64,000 nt of DNA from the NCBI GenBank assembly GCA_945910005.1, contig OX246741.1:7754611-7818610 (forward strand), read 5' to 3'. Below are positions 62,963 through 64,000 of this stretch, piece after piece. The translations under genes were made by a program, and so were the position numbers. The notes beneath the pieces were generated by a model. The model saw only the letters and a list, made by a program, of their open reading frames with translations, searched no databases and was not told the DNA's origin. The stretch's first letter is position 1, and each line of letters begins with the position of its first letter. The stretch comes from Isoperla grammatica. Taxonomy: Eukaryota > Arthropoda > Insecta > Plecoptera > Perlodidae.

Positions 62963-63157
62963 TTTTAACGTTGAAGTAAAATTTCCATGACCATCTGGAA
63001 AAATAAATAAACTACACAGCCTGCTAGACTACGTCTACGAGTGTAAGTACCAACGTCACAAAACAAAATGCACCGAAGATTGTCTTTTCGTCAAGTTGGT
63101 TTTAATATTTTTCTCAAAACACATGTTTGCTTGCTTGTTGTTTACTTTTGCTGCAAA
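62963..63157. promoter_or_regulatory. bidirectional promoter region of UBR4 and ZNHIT6
   Basis: Only 195 bp lie between the UBR4 ATG and the likely ZNHIT6 ATG, so both 5' UTRs and core promoters must lie here or overlap. ACGTC-type motifs occur at about 63026 and 63053 (CRE-like). No TATA box in a convincing place for either gene. Exact start sites cannot be seen. Confidence 0.65.
62965..62994 (-). other. upstream ORF before the UBR4 start
   Basis: ATG at 62994, nine codons (MVMEILLQR), stop TAA two bases before the UBR4 ATG. It sits just after TTTTTCCAG, which could be a splice acceptor of a 5' UTR exon. If transcribed it could dampen or couple translation of UBR4. Confidence 0.45.
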
Positions 63158-63183
63158 ATGTCAAGTCCTTCCATCCAGGATAA
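63158..63183 (+). CDS. ZNHIT6: ZNHIT6 exon 1 (start)
   Basis: ATG at 63158 gives MSSPSIQDK across the first junction; donor GTATGT at 63184. An in-frame ATG at 63068 would add 30 residues (MHRRLSFRQ...) and cannot be ruled out, but that extension looks like untranslated sequence. Leaves two bases (AA), which exon 2 completes. Confidence 0.75.
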
Positions 63184-63264
63184 GTATGTTCAAAGTAATT
63201 TTATGGCGGTACTTAGCTCACTTATTCAGGTTTCATTTTTTTAATCGATTTTTTGTTTCTATAG

Positions 63265-63446
63265 GATTCATAAATGCGAGGTTTGCATGGCAAAGGAAGC
63301 AAAATACACGTGCCCAAAATGTGAGGTTAGAACGTGTTCTTTACCATGTGTGAACATCCACAAACGAGAACTGTCGTGCGATGGCATTCGTAACAAAGTG
63401 GGATTCAAACCTATTTCAAAAATGAACAATCTAGACCTTTTAACTG
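63265..63446 (+). CDS. ZNHIT6: ZNHIT6 exon 2, HIT zinc finger
   Basis: Encodes HKCEVCMAKEAKYTCPKCEV, then CSLPCVNIHKRELSCDG: the Cys/His pattern C..C, C..C, C..C, H..C of a zf-HIT domain. SLPCVK.HK.EL.C.G(V/I)R.K is specific to ZNHIT6/BCD1 rather than other HIT proteins as I recall them. The human protein (about 470 aa) helps assemble box C/D snoRNPs with NOP58 and RUVBL1/2 in the nucleus. Acceptor TCTATAG, donor GTATGT at 63447. Later exons lie beyond the window. Confidence 0.92.
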
Positions 63447-63539
63447 GTATGTACTATCAGTCACATATTATACAGTTCAGTTTTCTCACTAAACCAGGAG
63501 GCTTAGGCCTATGCCCTAGGCCTATTCAGTGTAGCCTAT

Positions 63540-63897
63540 TATAGATCACTACGTTTATCAAGCGGCCTGGGTTCGTACTGACTTCATTACGCACCGAGTT
63601 CGGAACCCGTTTAGCAAGCATACTTCAACCCGGGCTAGCCATCACGGACCCAGTTCGGTACTGAGGCACGGCCTTGTTTATTACAACAAGGCCCACTAGC
63701 AAGCAGTGCGCTTTGCAGTGGTAGTGGGCGCCAACCATCATCTGTCTAGGCCTAGTTTGGAAGATGGTGTTGTGACAGCTGCTCTGCGGAATCTTTTAAT
63801 GTTTTTTGTCAGTACGTTTGTAAAAATAAACGTTTCCGGGCACCATTTTTCAGTTTTTATTACTGAATAGGATAGACATTAAATAAATAAATAACAA
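63540..63897 (+). repeat. retroelement 3' end in ZNHIT6 intron 2
   Basis: Ends ACTGAATAGGATAGACATT followed by (AAAT)n, the same terminus as at 20650-20700. Upstream GC-richer sequence with 'gggttcg' and short inverted pieces may be the body of a SINE, but I see no clear promoter boxes. Confidence 0.5.
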
Positions 63898-64000
63898 TAT
63901 ATCACACCAGTATGTTACCTCTGTGCAATGCCGTTTCAGTCTCAGACCATGGAGTTATACCGTAGGTACTATTATAAATCCATGCTCAGACAACGTATTC

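Noticed and set aside
63068..63157. 30-residue N-terminal extension of ZNHIT6
   Set aside because: In frame, but the residues look unlike the family and more like 5' UTR; the ATG at 63158 is preferred, not proven.
63540..63780. tRNA or 5S-like gene
   Set aside because: A 'gggttcg' patch hints at a B box, but I could not fold a cloverleaf or find an A box at proper distance.

Overview
This window is animal nuclear DNA. It is intron-rich, with GT-AG introns, GC-rich exons in AT-rich surroundings, and many non-LTR retrotransposons and small inverted-repeat DNA transposons. Nothing in it is prokaryotic. Exon sequences are clearly diverged from vertebrate orthologues. Together with the RTE, CR1/Jockey-like and hAT/pogo-like elements this suggests an invertebrate. 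I lean towards an arthropod, possibly an insect, but the window does not prove it.

One gene fills almost everything. It is the minus-strand orthologue of UBR4 (p600; purity of essence/poe in flies), the giant N-recognin E3 ubiquitin ligase. I traced 53 coding exons from the start ATG at 62962 down to 93. They join without a frame break into 11,358 nt, or 3,786 codons. The UBR box lies in the exon at 29872-30090. A run of CxxC pairs lies in the last two visible exons (1236-1470 and 93-312). The C-terminal quarter of the protein lies beyond the left edge. At the right edge a second gene starts head-to-head on the plus strand: ZNHIT6 (BCD1, a box C/D snoRNP assembly factor), with a HIT zinc finger in its second exon. 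The two start codons are only about 105-195 bp apart, so a shared bidirectional promoter is likely.

Layout from left to right: 1-6.4 kb holds the last two visible UBR4 exons and a 5-kb intron carrying a plus-strand CR1/Jockey-like LINE with a long open ORF2. 6.4-39.8 kb holds dense UBR4 exons whose introns carry MITEs, microsatellites and LINE 3' ends. 40.2-43.1 kb is a 2.9-kb pogo-like element with TA target duplications and a nested hAT-like MITE. 43-53 kb holds the N-terminal exons and a 1.2-kb hAT derivative with an 8-bp target duplication. 53-62.8 kb is the first intron (9.9 kb), a nest of foldback repeats, a broken RTE element (12-bp target duplication) and a G-rich LINE with an intact 887-codon ORF. 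62.8-64 kb holds the shared promoter and the start of ZNHIT6.

The most striking feature is that three separate minisatellites in this gene each straddle an exon-intron junction and copy the splice site with it: 14 copies of a 155-bp unit with a donor (9581-11724), 7 copies of a 32-bp unit with a donor (13330-13552), and 11 copies of an 80-bp unit with an acceptor (38068-38945). In the 155-bp and 80-bp arrays, by my translation, only the copy joined to the real exon keeps the reading frame, so the others are potential decoy or poison splice sites.
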